A stretch of DNA of 64,000 nucleotides, from assembly GCF_900188245.1 (NCBI RefSeq), contig NZ_FZOK01000007.1, positions 62,001-126,000 of the forward strand, given 5' to 3'. Source of the DNA: Belliella buryatensis. GTDB taxonomy: Bacteria > Bacteroidota > Bacteroidia > Cytophagales > Cyclobacteriaceae. The position numbers were made by a program, and so were the translations under genes. Within the stretch, counting starts at the first letter, position 1, and the number at the start of each line of letters is the position of its first letter. Under the pieces are notes generated by a model. It saw nothing but the letters and a program-made list of their open reading frames with translations, had not been told where the DNA came from and searched no databases. Below, piece by piece: positions 8,992-17,615 of this stretch.

Positions 8992-9768
8992 TTAGTTGGA
9001 TTTCCACTTTCCTTGAAAGACTTGCTGGGCTGGACCTGTCAAAGTAATATTTTGAAAACTACCATCAGTAGCCGCCGTGAATTTGACGACTAGATTACCA
9101 CCTAGAGTTTTGATTTTTACTTCGTTGAGTTCATTTTGGTATCCATAGACCAAGGCACATGCCGTCACACCCGTACCACAAGAGAGTGTTTCATCCTCAA
9201 CACCTCTTTCATAAGTACGCACGTGAATTTCATTTTCACTGATCGGCGTGACAAAATTCACATTGGTTCCCTTGGGTTGATAGGCATCACCGTAGCGTAT
9301 CGATTTTCCTATTTCTACAACAGGATAAGTGGTCACGTTGTCAACAAACCTCACATGATGTGGGGAACCTGTATTCACAAAAAAGTCCTGTCCTGCATTC
9401 GATAGACTATTTACATGGCTCATCCCAAGGCTTATTAATTCTCCCATTACTTTGGCAGTATGGGGACCGTCAATGGCCATAAAGCTAGCCTTGTCTGAAA
9501 TGATTCCCAAAAACTTAGAGAAGGCAACTGCACAACGGGCTCCATTGCCGCACATGCTTTGAGAACCATCAGCATTGAAATAAATCATTTCGAAATCATA
9601 TCCTTCTTTATTTCTGATCAAAATCAATCCATCTGCTCCGATTCCAAACTTTCGGTCGCAAAGATTTTGTACAAGCTGAAGGTCTTGCTCGGGAAAATTT
9701 TTTGTCCTGTCATCAATCATGATGAAGTCATTGCCCGTGCCTTGATATTTGTAAAAAGAAAATTCCAT
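8992..9768 (-). CDS. dapF: Diaminopimelate epimerase
   Basis: Converts LL-diaminopimelate to the meso form for lysine and peptidoglycan synthesis in the cytoplasm. The 258-residue protein has both cysteine motifs of the two-base mechanism: MCGNGARCA near residue 77 and SCGTGVTAC near residue 197, plus the N-terminal GTGNDFIMIDD motif. It is slightly shorter than the E. coli enzyme (274), with no missing core motif. It lies upstream of secA on the same strand but 121 bases away, so co-transcription is uncertain. The upstream gap holds a TAnnTTTG-like element (TATGTTTG on the minus strand) and an inverted repeat. Confidence 0.97.
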   Translation of the reverse strand: MEFSFYKYQGTGNDFIMIDDRTKNFPEQDLQLVQNLCDRKFGIGADGLILIRNKEGYDFEMIYFNADGSQSMCGNGARCAVAFSKFLGIISDKASFMAIDGPHTAKVMGELISLGMSHVNSLSNAGQDFFVNTGSPHHVRFVDNVTTYPVVEIGKSIRYGDAYQPKGTNVNFVTPISENEIHVRTYERGVEDETLSCGTGVTACALVYGYQNELNEVKIKTLGGNLVVKFTAATDGSFQNITLTGPAQQVFQGKWKSN

Positions 9769-10074
9769 TTGTAAGGTACCTGTTTCAAGAAAACATTATT
9801 TCAAAAACCAAACCATTGATTTGTGGTTTTGCAAACATAAACATCTTGTCATAAAATCAGACTTATTGTCCGATTTATGGTTTTATTATCGCCCTGAAAT
9901 CTTTAACTTAGGCAATTAGATGCGACGATGTTCTTTAGATTTTATTCAAATTAGTATGATTAATTGACTTCAAATAAGTTTTAAAGTCTATGGGTACTGG
10001 TACGAGGTAAAAGGAAGAAACGAAGCTGTCGCAAAATTTTGAACAAAAAAACCAAAGGATAAAACCCTATAAAA
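9769..10074. promoter_or_regulatory. Divergent promoter region between dapF and the superoxide dismutase gene
   Basis: This 306-base gap holds no gene. AAATCAGAC (9854-9862) and GTCCGATTT (9868-9876) form an 8-of-9 inverted repeat with a 5-nt loop, extendable by a few A/T pairs. A minus-strand TATGTTTG lies between it and dapF and fits the Bacteroidota -7 element. TTTAGATT at 9934-9941 resembles one half of the boxes seen in the heme operon, but its partner half is poor. Confidence 0.35.
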
Positions 10075-10842
10075 ATGAAAAACTCAAATTTTAAAGTTTC
10101 TAGGAGATACTTTATTTCAAGAACTTCAAAGGCGACACTGGCCCTTGGGATAGGTTCATCTTTGATAGGCTCTGCTTTCTTGGCGGCTTGTGGTGAAGAA
10201 TCTACAGAGGAAGGCGAAGTGATCTTGCGTACCGGATTTGAACAGACTCCATTACCTTACGATTATACTGCACTTGAGCCACATATTGACGCCATGACCA
10301 TGGAGATTCATTATACCAAGCATGCAGCAGCTTACGCAAAAAATCTAGGAGAAGCAGCTGCGGAAGAGGGTGTAGATGTGAGTGCTCCATTAGAGGAGGT
10401 AATGATGAACATTTCTAAGTATTCTACTAAAATGAGGAATAATGGAGGAGGTCATTACAACCACGAGTTATTCTGGAAGACAATGTCTCCAACTGGAGGT
10501 GGTGAACCTACAGGAGATCTTGCAGATGCTATCAATGCATCCTTTGGAAGTTTTGCAGATTTCGCTTCAGAATTTGAAAATGCAGGTAAAACTCGATTTG
10601 GTTCGGGCTGGGCATGGTTGGTCATAGATGCAAATAAAAAACTAGCGGTAGGCTCAACACCCAATCAAGATAATCCATTGATGGATGTGTCAGATTTCCA
10701 AGGCATTCCTTTGATGGGGATAGATGTATGGGAGCACGCGTACTATTTGAAGTATACCAGTGATCGAGCAGGTTACATAGGCAACTGGTGGAATTTGGTC
10801 AATTGGGACGCCGTAGCAGAGCGCTACGATGCTTTGAAATAA
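10075..10842 (+). CDS. Exported lipoprotein superoxide dismutase (Mn/Fe type)
   Basis: Dismutates superoxide to oxygen and hydrogen peroxide. The SOD fold covers about residues 55-255, with metal ligands in IHYTKH, GGHYNHELFW and DVWEHAYYLKY. The GGHxNH pattern together with NQDNPL is more typical of manganese than of iron enzymes. The N-terminus is unusual: SRRYFIS (residues 9-15) matches the twin-arginine signal and LAAC ends in Cys39, a lipobox. The enzyme should therefore be exported folded by Tat and lipidated, working in the periplasm or on a membrane surface. The gene is monocistronic, with a strong terminator 25 bases after the stop. Confidence 0.93.
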   Translation: MKNSNFKVSRRYFISRTSKATLALGIGSSLIGSAFLAACGEESTEEGEVILRTGFEQTPLPYDYTALEPHIDAMTMEIHYTKHAAAYAKNLGEAAAEEGVDVSAPLEEVMMNISKYSTKMRNNGGGHYNHELFWKTMSPTGGGEPTGDLADAINASFGSFADFASEFENAGKTRFGSGWAWLVIDANKKLAVGSTPNQDNPLMDVSDFQGIPLMGIDVWEHAYYLKYTSDRAGYIGNWWNLVNWDAVAERYDALK

Positions 10843-10867
10843 ATATAGTTTTAATAATCATTTATAT

Positions 10868-10904
10868 AAACGCAAAGTAAGTCAGATTTACTTTGCGTTT
10901 TTTC
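10868..10904 (+). terminator. Terminator of the superoxide dismutase gene
   Basis: AAACGCAAAGTAA (10868-10880) pairs with TTACTTTGCGTTT (10888-10900) across a 7-nt loop and is followed by a T run. It is a strong intrinsic terminator. Confidence 0.9.
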
Positions 10905-11276
10905 TTTCCTAACCAATATATTCTTTGAATAATGAACATATTTTATTTATTGAGGTTTTTGATTTTTTTGTGCAGTGGATTGTAAGAAAGTATTCACTTG
11001 ACAGTGGTATACTTGACCAATTACGCATCTAGTATCAAATAGTGTATTAGCATCATTGCAGATAATCATATTAGGTTTTCTAAATATAAATGAAATGTTT
11101 TATTTGATAAATGAACAGTGTATTATTGAAACTAAACAACATTCTCAATTAAAATCCAATTTTAGGTTTTATAGACCTTAAATTGTTTCAGATTCAAATA
11201 TTCTGTCATTTTTTACTCGACTCGTTGGCACAGGCATTGCGTATATGCTATTCAATAAACCAACTATTTTATGACA
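10905..11276 (+). promoter_or_regulatory. Upstream region of a lipoprotein gene with dispersed element copy C
   Basis: No gene is visible in this AT-rich stretch. Bases 11035-11070 contain TCAAAT and, after 14 bases, ATTGCAGATAATCATA. The same layout occurs at 32518-32552 and 50350-50384, always on the plus strand ahead of a gene for an exported protein. This copy is the most diverged, and its differences from the copy at 50350 are mostly transitions. Confidence 0.45.
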
Positions 11277-12050
11277 ATGAAAAATTCAATCAAACACTTT
11301 CAAAAATTAGCTTTCGTATTGGCGTTTGGATTCTTGGCACTCTCTTGTTCCAAGGATGATGATTCCAATTTAGACGAACCTCAAAGTAATGTTGCCCTAA
11401 GTGCTACTGCTGAAAGTAGTTCCCCAGATGCAAGAATGAATGAACGGGTCATTGTAAACGGTTTTGCAGCTAGTCAATTTGCTGTGGGTACAAAGGATGT
11501 GGAAATGCGTTATGCTGCTAAAGCAGATCTTTTGGCTGGGATTAGTATTGGTAATATTACCCTTAGAACTAATCTGAATACTGCTTTCCATAATGAAGCT
11601 TCCAAGTCAAGAAATGTTATCTTGATCAATGACGGTAATGTAAGGGTCTCGGCAATTGCTGAAGGTAGAAGTCCACAAGGGAATTATACTGAAGTCAACT
11701 TCAGGTTGTTCAAAAAGACTGAAGGAAGTGCCAATGATCCAATGTATGATAAATCACTATGGATGGCTGGAGAGATTGATGGGAAAGTCACTACTATTTG
11801 GCTGACTGCTGAAAAGATGATCAAAGCAAGGTCTGAGAATGCCGCAGGTGTAGAGGTAGATGGAGATACTGAGATGGTTTTAGCTTTTGATATGGATAAG
11901 CTATTTGCAGGTGTAGATTTTAATACGGCTATAGACGCCAATGGCGATGGTAGAATCGATATTGGGCCTAATAGCGCTGACGGAAATGCAGCAATCCTTA
12001 CTAGAATTGAAAGTAATTTAGAGTCGGCTGTCGTGCTTAAGAAGAAATAA
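11277..12050 (+). CDS. Lipoprotein of unknown function
   Basis: A 257-residue protein counted from the second ATG (MKNSIKHFQ), which gives a normal lipoprotein signal with LALSC ending in Cys24 and an acidic SKDDD after it. The Asp residues after the lipid anchor fit surface or outer-membrane sorting signals described in Bacteroidota. The body is mostly predicted beta. Near the C-terminus DANGDGRIDIGPN resembles a calcium-binding EF-hand or dockerin-like loop, and other Asp-rich pieces occur. No family was recognised. It is flanked by its own promoter region and terminator and is probably transcribed alone. Confidence 0.75.
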   Translation: MKNSIKHFQKLAFVLAFGFLALSCSKDDDSNLDEPQSNVALSATAESSSPDARMNERVIVNGFAASQFAVGTKDVEMRYAAKADLLAGISIGNITLRTNLNTAFHNEASKSRNVILINDGNVRVSAIAEGRSPQGNYTEVNFRLFKKTEGSANDPMYDKSLWMAGEIDGKVTTIWLTAEKMIKARSENAAGVEVDGDTEMVLAFDMDKLFAGVDFNTAIDANGDGRIDIGPNSADGNAAILTRIESNLESAVVLKKK

Positions 12051-12083
12051 TTATTTTCTCACCGATTTTTTAATGAGAAATAT

Positions 12084-12118
12084 GATCCCCCTTGGTTTTT
12101 TGCCTTGGGGGATTTTTC
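12084..12118 (+). terminator. Terminator after the unknown lipoprotein gene
   Basis: GATCCCCC pairs with GGGGGAT, with an inner GG/CC step around a T-rich loop, and a TTTTT run follows. It is an intrinsic terminator about 35 bases after the stop codon. Confidence 0.8.
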
Positions 12119-12223
12119 TTGTTGTTTTGAATATTTCATTTTCTGATTTGCGTAAAGTTTTGTTTCTTTATTCAGTGGATATTTAAATCATAAATAAATC
12201 AAATTTTAAATAGAGCCTAACCT

Positions 12224-12688
12224 ATGCAAGACCCCAAATCACTTACTTCAGTAGCTGCTTTTCACAAAACATTCAAACACCCGATTCTATCTAAGCCACA
12301 GATTCCCGATACTAAAAGATGTGAGCTTAGGGTGTCATTAATAGCTGAGGAGCTCAAGGAATTGGAAGAGGCAATTGCAGATCAGAATATTGTGGAGATT
12401 GCTGATGCGCTCTGTGATATACAGTATGTTCTTTCGGGTGCAATATTGGAGTTCGGACTTGCAGACAAGTTTAAGGACCTTTTTGAGGAAGTACAACGCT
12501 CCAACATGAGTAAGGTATGTAAAGATTTAACAGAAGCAGAGGCTACCGTATCTCATTATCAAAATCTAGGAGTAGACTGTTTTTATGAGAAGGAAGGTGA
12601 TATGTACTTAGTCTATCGTAAAGGTGACCGGAAGACGCTTAAATCTATCAACTATTCTCCAGCAGATTTAAAAAGCATTCTGAAGTAA
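12224..12688 (+). CDS. MazG-like nucleotide pyrophosphohydrolase
   Basis: A 154-residue all-alpha protein that probably hydrolyses nucleoside triphosphates to the monophosphate and pyrophosphate, a nucleotide-pool cleaning activity. The metal motif of the MazG/dUTPase-like fold is clear: EELKE at residues 42-46 and ExxD at 58-61 (EIAD), followed by the helix ALCDIQYVLSG. It is the short single-domain form found in many Bacteroidota. The C-terminal 50 residues, containing DMYLVYRKGDRKTLKS, are probably a small beta extension. No neighbour points to a specific substrate. Confidence 0.8.
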   Translation: MQDPKSLTSVAAFHKTFKHPILSKPQIPDTKRCELRVSLIAEELKELEEAIADQNIVEIADALCDIQYVLSGAILEFGLADKFKDLFEEVQRSNMSKVCKDLTEAEATVSHYQNLGVDCFYEKEGDMYLVYRKGDRKTLKSINYSPADLKSILK

Positions 12689-12839
12689 AGTCAGATTATT
12701 TATTAAAACTAAATTTATAAAAAATTTCTTTTTTGGCATTAAATCCGAATAATGAACTAAAATCGTTAATGATTCCTTATAAAGATACACGCTGATCAAA
12801 ATTACCCAAATAAAAGTTCAGATTACCCCCAAAAATTAC

Positions 12840-13913
12840 ATGAATCAATCCTTAAAGTTTATAGACACACAAAAATCAGCGTTTTATCCAACAGTAAGAG
12901 CTAGAGTTGAAGAATACTTCCAAAACAATCAGATCTCCAAAACGGCGAATAGCGCGATGGTCTTTAAGACAATTTTCTATGTAACGCTTTTTGTCTGTTT
13001 TTACCTTTTGATTTTACTTGAAGTTTTCCCGCTATGGGGAAGTTTGTTTTTAGCAATCGGACTAGGGGCAACTATGTCCTTTATTGGTTTCAATATCTGT
13101 CATGATGCTTTACACGGGTCTTATTCCAACAAGAAGTGGATTAATGCTTCGCTCGGTTATATTTTCAACTTTATTGGAGCCAATGTCTATATATGGAAAA
13201 TCACTCATAACAAAGTCCATCATACTTATACCAATATCATGGGGCATGATGGAGATTTGGATGTTGCCCCAGGATTGATCAGAATCTCAAAAGATGAAAA
13301 GAAGAAATTCATCCACCGATATCAGCATATCTATGCGTTCTTTCTTTACGCGCTTGCTTCTATTTCTTGGTTCTTTAGAAAAGATTATGTGAAGTTCTTT
13401 CAGGAAAAAATTGGTAGTCACACCAATGACCATCCAAAGCGAGAATATTTCAACCTTTTCTTTTACAAACTTCTTTACTACGGTATGTATATTATCCTCC
13501 CTTTGATAGTTATGGATATTACTTGGTGGCAGTTTTTGATAGGCTATTTAGCAATGAACTTTACCATGGGCTTGGTATTGGGTTTAGTTTTCCAACTCGC
13601 TCATTTGGTGGAAGAAACGACTATTCCTCATCCTAAAGAATCTGAAAATATTGAAGAATCTTGGGCTGAGCATCAGATGAGAACTACCTCTAACTTTGCC
13701 AGAAAAAGTAAATTGGCGGCGTTTCTCTGTGGAGGGCTAAACTTCCAGGTAGAGCATCATCTTTTTCCAAAAATTTGCCATATACATTATCCAGCCATGT
13801 CTGAAATAGTCAAGACCACTGCATTGGAACACGGCCTTCCTTATCATGAGCATGAGACTTTGTCTATGGCCTTGCATTCACATTACAAATTCTTAAAAAG
13901 AGCTGCCCAATAA
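12840..13913 (+). CDS. Membrane fatty acid desaturase, front-end type
   Basis: A 357-residue inner-membrane di-iron enzyme that inserts a double bond into an acyl chain. All three histidine boxes are present: HDALH at 88-92, HNKVHH at 123-128 and QVEHH near residue 308. Gln in the third box is typical of front-end (delta-5/delta-6-like) and sphingolipid desaturases, rather than the His of delta-9 enzymes. No cytochrome b5 domain is fused, so an external electron donor is needed. Four or more hydrophobic segments surround the boxes. The stop codon lies inside the loop of a bidirectional terminator shared with alr. The regiospecificity cannot be decided from sequence. Confidence 0.92.
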   Translation: MNQSLKFIDTQKSAFYPTVRARVEEYFQNNQISKTANSAMVFKTIFYVTLFVCFYLLILLEVFPLWGSLFLAIGLGATMSFIGFNICHDALHGSYSNKKWINASLGYIFNFIGANVYIWKITHNKVHHTYTNIMGHDGDLDVAPGLIRISKDEKKKFIHRYQHIYAFFLYALASISWFFRKDYVKFFQEKIGSHTNDHPKREYFNLFFYKLLYYGMYIILPLIVMDITWWQFLIGYLAMNFTMGLVLGLVFQLAHLVEETTIPHPKESENIEESWAEHQMRTTSNFARKSKLAAFLCGGLNFQVEHHLFPKICHIHYPAMSEIVKTTALEHGLPYHEHETLSMALHSHYKFLKRAAQ

Positions 13914-13923
13914 GCAGCTCTTT
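13897..13923. terminator. Bidirectional terminator shared by the desaturase gene and alr
   Basis: AAAGAGCTGC (13897-13906) and GCAGCTCTTT (13914-13923) are a perfect 10-bp inverted repeat with a 7-nt loop that contains the desaturase stop codon. A and T runs on the two sides allow it to stop transcription from either strand. Confidence 0.85.
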
Positions 13924-13932
13924 CATCTTTAC

Positions 13933-15087
13933 TTACTTGACAATTTTTCTTGGAATATCCATGGGTAGTCTGGTGAGTAATTCATAATTCACTTGCTGGG
14001 TAGACTCACCGAAGGAGGCAACTGTGATTTCGTTTTTCTTTTGCTTACCGATCAAGACTACTTCATCTCCTTTTTTGACACCCTTCAGGTCTGTGATGTC
14101 TACGGCTATACTATTCATGGTGACAGTGCCAACAACAGAGACGATTTTCCCTGCGATCAGCACCTTACCTTGGTTGCTCAGCAACCGGCTATAGCCGTGG
14201 GAATAGCCAATAGGAACCAGAGCAATGGTCATATCTCTTGGTGCCATGTAGCTAGAGCCATAGCCTATAAAATCTCCCATCTTGACTTTTTTCAAACTCA
14301 TGATGCTACTTTTCCAAGAAATCAATCTTTTTAGTGGGTTTTTGTTGTTTTCGGGGAGACTTTTGAATTTGTACATGTATGTTTCCATTGTTGGCCAAAA
14401 GCCATAAGAGGCAATGCCAATCCTGACCATATCCATGATTGTTTCTGGATAGCTAAAGGTCGCTGCAGAGCATGCAGTATGGTACCTATCGAATGACACA
14501 CCCTTCTCAGTAAACCAGTCCTTGAATTGATGGTATATTTTGATTTGTTCCCTTACGCGGACATAGTTGCTTACACTCTCAGCTCCAGCAAAATGTGTAC
14601 AAAGCCCACAGCATGAAAGGAGTGTTTGATTTTCCTTAAGAAAGAGCATCAATTTCTCTCGTTCTGCCCATTCGAAACCTGTCCTGTGAAAACCTGTCTC
14701 TACTTCAATATGAACTTTAGCCTTGATTCCTAATCGCTTTGCGACTGCGACAGCATGCTCCAACCGATCAAATTCAAACACAAAAAAGCTGATTCCTTTT
14801 TGAATGATTTCTTCCAGATCTTCATTGGCAAGCATACCCATGATCATAATTTCAGATTTTTTTTTGCTGCTTCGAAAAACCCTGATCGCTTCATCTGCGG
14901 AAAAGGTACTAAAGTGTCTGATCCCAACTTCTTCAGCTATGGGAGTGATGTTTTCAATACCATGTCCATAGGCATTCCCTTTGACTACAGCCGAAATGAC
15001 AGTGTCAGCGCCCACTTCTTTTCGAATAAATTGGATATTTTTTTTATAAGCAGATTTGCAAATTTCTATGTAAGAGGTGTGGTTCAT
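13933..15087 (-). CDS. alr: Alanine racemase
   Basis: Interconverts L- and D-alanine with pyridoxal phosphate to supply peptidoglycan synthesis. The 384-residue protein has the PLP lysine in VVKGNAYGHG (Lys36) and a GYGSSYMAP segment near residue 275 that carries the catalytic tyrosine of the C-terminal beta domain. The TIM-barrel part includes HIEVETGFHRTGF. The start codon lies 43 bases after the stop of an M20 amidohydrolase gene on the same strand, so the pair may be an operon. It is a stand-alone form, not the MurF-Alr fusion found in some Bacteroidota. Confidence 0.95.
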   Translation of the reverse strand: MNHTSYIEICKSAYKKNIQFIRKEVGADTVISAVVKGNAYGHGIENITPIAEEVGIRHFSTFSADEAIRVFRSSKKKSEIMIMGMLANEDLEEIIQKGISFFVFEFDRLEHAVAVAKRLGIKAKVHIEVETGFHRTGFEWAEREKLMLFLKENQTLLSCCGLCTHFAGAESVSNYVRVREQIKIYHQFKDWFTEKGVSFDRYHTACSAATFSYPETIMDMVRIGIASYGFWPTMETYMYKFKSLPENNKNPLKRLISWKSSIMSLKKVKMGDFIGYGSSYMAPRDMTIALVPIGYSHGYSRLLSNQGKVLIAGKIVSVVGTVTMNSIAVDITDLKGVKKGDEVVLIGKQKKNEITVASFGESTQQVNYELLTRLPMDIPRKIVK

Positions 15088-15130
15088 GTAATCTTGGTAT
15101 GCGGTAGGGAAGGATTAAATTGAAAGTTCT

Positions 15131-16264
15131 TTAATTGTGGATTTGATTTATGATTTCTCTAAACATGCTCACACCAGATGGAATAATTTCATCAGGGAAG
15201 TCATAGTTGTTTTCATGTAATTGCGGTTGATTTCTGCCTGATCCCAATCCAAAAAGTAATGTTTTGGTATGAGAAGAAAATAACCCAAAATCCTCAGACC
15301 ATCTGAAAGGAAGTCGAATGTGTTTTGTTCTAAGTTTAAGTTTTTTGGCGGCCTCATTACCATATTCCCAAGCATCGGGGTCGTTGTGAGTGGCGGCAAA
15401 TTCCTCAGTAAACTCAAAACTTATTTCTAAGTCATATTCCTCAGCAATTTGGACACATAGCTTTTTTGCATAAGTAACCAAAAGGTCTCTGGTTTCATTT
15501 TCAAAAGCCCTCAGAGTTGCCATAATCGTAGCTTCCCCAGGGGTGGTACCAAAGGCTATTTCACCTAGTTTGGCGTAAATGACAGTAACTAAGGTGAATC
15601 TTTTCATGGCATCTGGTAGCCTTTCCAAGGCTACGATGATTTTGGACATGGCTATGGCAGGGCTATTTCCAGCCTCTGGATGTGCAGAATGTGCATTTCT
15701 GCCTTTGAGCCGAAGGATCATCCCTGTTGAGGCTGCGGCAAATGCATTTTTTTTGATGATGATTTGATGCTTGTCGTATCCAGGTAAATTATGCAATGCA
15801 AAAGCATAGTCAGGAGTAATTTGTTTGAATTTGGGATCATTTACAATTGCAGCGGCTCCTTCACCAGTTTCTTCAGCAGGTTGGAAAAGCAAGATGACAC
15901 GACCCTTTTGAGGTCTCTGCTGATCTAATGATAGACCCAAGCCTGAAATAATCGCCATATGCCCATCATGTCCACAGAGATGAGCTTTGCCTAATAGAGT
16001 TGATTTGTGATTGATGTCATTTCTTTCTACAATCGGTAATGCGTCCAATTCGCATCGATATAATGAAGTCGGACCCTTTTCTTTACCTTCGTATACAAAT
16101 GCCAAACCTTGTCCTCCGAGGTTTTTGATGACTTGATCAGGTTGTAATTGCTCAAAGAATTCTAAAATTCGCTTTGCGGTTTCCTTTTCTTCACCTGATA
16201 CTTCAGGGTATTGGTGGAGTGTTTGACGGAGATTTTTGAGTTTGATGAAGGTTTTTTGATCCAT
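15131..16264 (-). CDS. M20-family amidohydrolase, second copy
   Basis: A 377-residue metallo-amidohydrolase. The longest frame begins at 16318, but the ATG at 16264 (MDQKTFIKLKNLRQTLHQYP) places the conserved first helix at the N-terminus and is preferred. Metal and catalytic motifs are YRCELDALP, HLCGHDGHMA, FQPAEETGEGA, ALHNLPG and a late QLHENNYDFPDE. The first metal motif has CELDALP where the enzyme at 3766-4953 has RGDMDALP, and the two differ throughout, so they are distant paralogues rather than a recent duplication. Proximity to alr suggests a possible role in amino-acid or peptide metabolism, but this is only inference. Confidence 0.9.
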   Translation of the reverse strand: MDQKTFIKLKNLRQTLHQYPEVSGEEKETAKRILEFFEQLQPDQVIKNLGGQGLAFVYEGKEKGPTSLYRCELDALPIVERNDINHKSTLLGKAHLCGHDGHMAIISGLGLSLDQQRPQKGRVILLFQPAEETGEGAAAIVNDPKFKQITPDYAFALHNLPGYDKHQIIIKKNAFAAASTGMILRLKGRNAHSAHPEAGNSPAIAMSKIIVALERLPDAMKRFTLVTVIYAKLGEIAFGTTPGEATIMATLRAFENETRDLLVTYAKKLCVQIAEEYDLEISFEFTEEFAATHNDPDAWEYGNEAAKKLKLRTKHIRLPFRWSEDFGLFSSHTKTLLFGLGSGRNQPQLHENNYDFPDEIIPSGVSMFREIINQIHN

Positions 16265-16449
16265 GAGAAAATAACTGGTGTTAAAAATCAAAATTGTAGA
16301 ATACCTATTAGTTGACAAAAATTATGCGGGGATTGTTCCAGCATGTTGAAATGAATTGGGTTTTTTTATAATTCTGAATGTCAAGAAGCTGAAAATTTTA
16401 GAGAACTTTTTTATATTGGAAGGTGCTTACCACTTAAACCAAATAAATC

Positions 16450-16626
16450 ATGACTACAGAACAGCAAACTTCATTGGAGAAGAGAATCGAAGAATTGAAA
16501 GGATCTTTGACTGGGGACATGTTTCAGGATATGGAAACCCGCGATCAGATTCATAATTTAGAAATGCAACTTAAGGGTGTCAAGCCCATGGATAGCCATA
16601 TTGACTGTATTGGCTGCGGGAGTTAA
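16450..16626 (+). CDS. 58-residue protein with a C-terminal CxxCGS tail
   Basis: An ATG at 16450 opens a frame of 58 codons that is followed directly by a strong terminator, so it is a complete small transcription unit. The sequence starts MTTEQQTSLEKRIEELKGSL, which is a charged helix, continues with helical NLEMQLKGVK, and ends DSHIDCIGCGS. The final six residues give a C-x2-C pair close to the carboxyl end, a layout suited to binding a metal or forming a disulfide. No function is known to me. The reading frame is not disturbed and codon use looks normal. Confidence 0.65.
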   Translation: MTTEQQTSLEKRIEELKGSLTGDMFQDMETRDQIHNLEMQLKGVKPMDSHIDCIGCGS

Positions 16627-16656
16627 TATTTCAAAGACAAAAATATTTTAACTTTC

Positions 16657-16690
16657 AAACCTCCAAGATCAAATTCTTGGAGGTTTTTTT
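16657..16690 (+). terminator. Terminator of the CxxCGS small gene
   Basis: AAACCTCCAAGA (16657-16668) and TCTTGGAGGTTT (16675-16686) form a perfect 12-bp stem with a 6-nt loop, followed by a T run. The clean terminator supports the small upstream frame as a real gene. Confidence 0.92.
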
Positions 16691-16999
16691 GCCCCTTATT
16701 TTAATTGACAATTTCTGTAATGACCTATCAATCGCTGAGACGTTTCAATATTTACAATATCTAAGCGATTTGGGTTTTAGTGACTCATGCCTTTTATTAA
16801 GGAGGTGTTTTCGAGTAGTTTTCTTCAACCACTTCTACTCTCGTCAGCGAGCATTGCACCTTTGTTTCCCTTTGCGAGAGCCCTTAGCCAAATTGCGGAT
16901 TTTGTCAAATAACCTACGGATTTTAACTAAAACCCTACGGATTTGAATTGAAAGAAAATCTTAAATAGATCAAGGTTACTTTTAAGAAACATTTTAATT
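16691..16999 (+). promoter_or_regulatory. Gap with three CGGATTT motifs spaced 21 bp
   Basis: No gene is visible. CGGATTTT at 16896-16903, CGGATTTT at 16917-16924 and CGGATTTG at 16938-16945 are spaced exactly 21 bases apart; the second and third extend to CCTACGGATTT. They lie 55-105 bases before an interrupted gene at 17000. The regular spacing of two helical turns suggests an operator or an iteron-like site. The rest of the gap shows nothing. Confidence 0.5.
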
Positions 17000-17614
17000 A
17001 TGAATCAAACTTTACAACAAGAAGAAAATATCCAAAGCTCAGAGAATCACATTTCTGGAGAGGATAAGCCACAGCCTTATTTCAGTTTTGTGAATACGAT
17101 AGCTGATAAGGCGATTGCGCTGACGGAAGCCATTTTTTTCAGCAAACTCAATCAAAATAGAGAAGCTTAATTGAGTAATAGCCAATCCCATATTGCCATT
17201 TGCAAAGAAGTGACTAAGCATTTTTCCTTGGTCAAATCGAAGATGCTTTCTCAAGCCATCAATCAAGGCAAAGGAAGAGCGATCTATCAAGATGCTTTTA
17301 CAGGCAAACTCCTTTGGGCGGATGATTCATTTGAGTTTGGGTACATCTACAGTCCTAAAATCATTTATGAAACTTACCAAGCCATGCTCAATGAGGGCCA
17401 AATGGCACAAGTGATCAATTGCCCCTCTAATGTCATCGTGACACAAACAGCAGTGCTAGTGTCACTTCGAGACCAAGACCCTGATACTTGGGTGAAGAAT
17501 CTAGCCCTAGAAAATACACTTAATATAGATCTGGCTCTAGCGGCTAGACAAATCAATAAAGCTAAAATGGCGATAGCCAATGCTGCTAATCAATACCTTA
17601 AAGATAGGCCCTAG
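17000..17614 (+). pseudogene. Unknown gene interrupted by an in-frame stop
   Basis: An ATG at 17000 opens 56 codons (MNQTLQQEENIQSSE... FFSKLNQNREA) that end at TAA 17168-17170. The same frame is then open for another 147 codons to 17614, starting with TTG directly after the stop. Read together they make about 203 residues. The second part (SHIAICKEVTKHFS... ANAANQYLKDRP) has normal composition and an amphipathic, Ala-rich C-terminal helix. Either one gene carries a nonsense mutation, or two genes abut, the second with a rare TTG start. No family was recognised for either part. A small gene follows one base downstream, and iteron-like repeats precede it. Confidence 0.5.
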
Positions 17615-17615
17615 T

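Noticed and set aside
9934-9941. Iron-box half-site upstream of the superoxide dismutase gene
   Set aside because: Only one half matches the heme operon boxes; the partner half is too poor to call a site.
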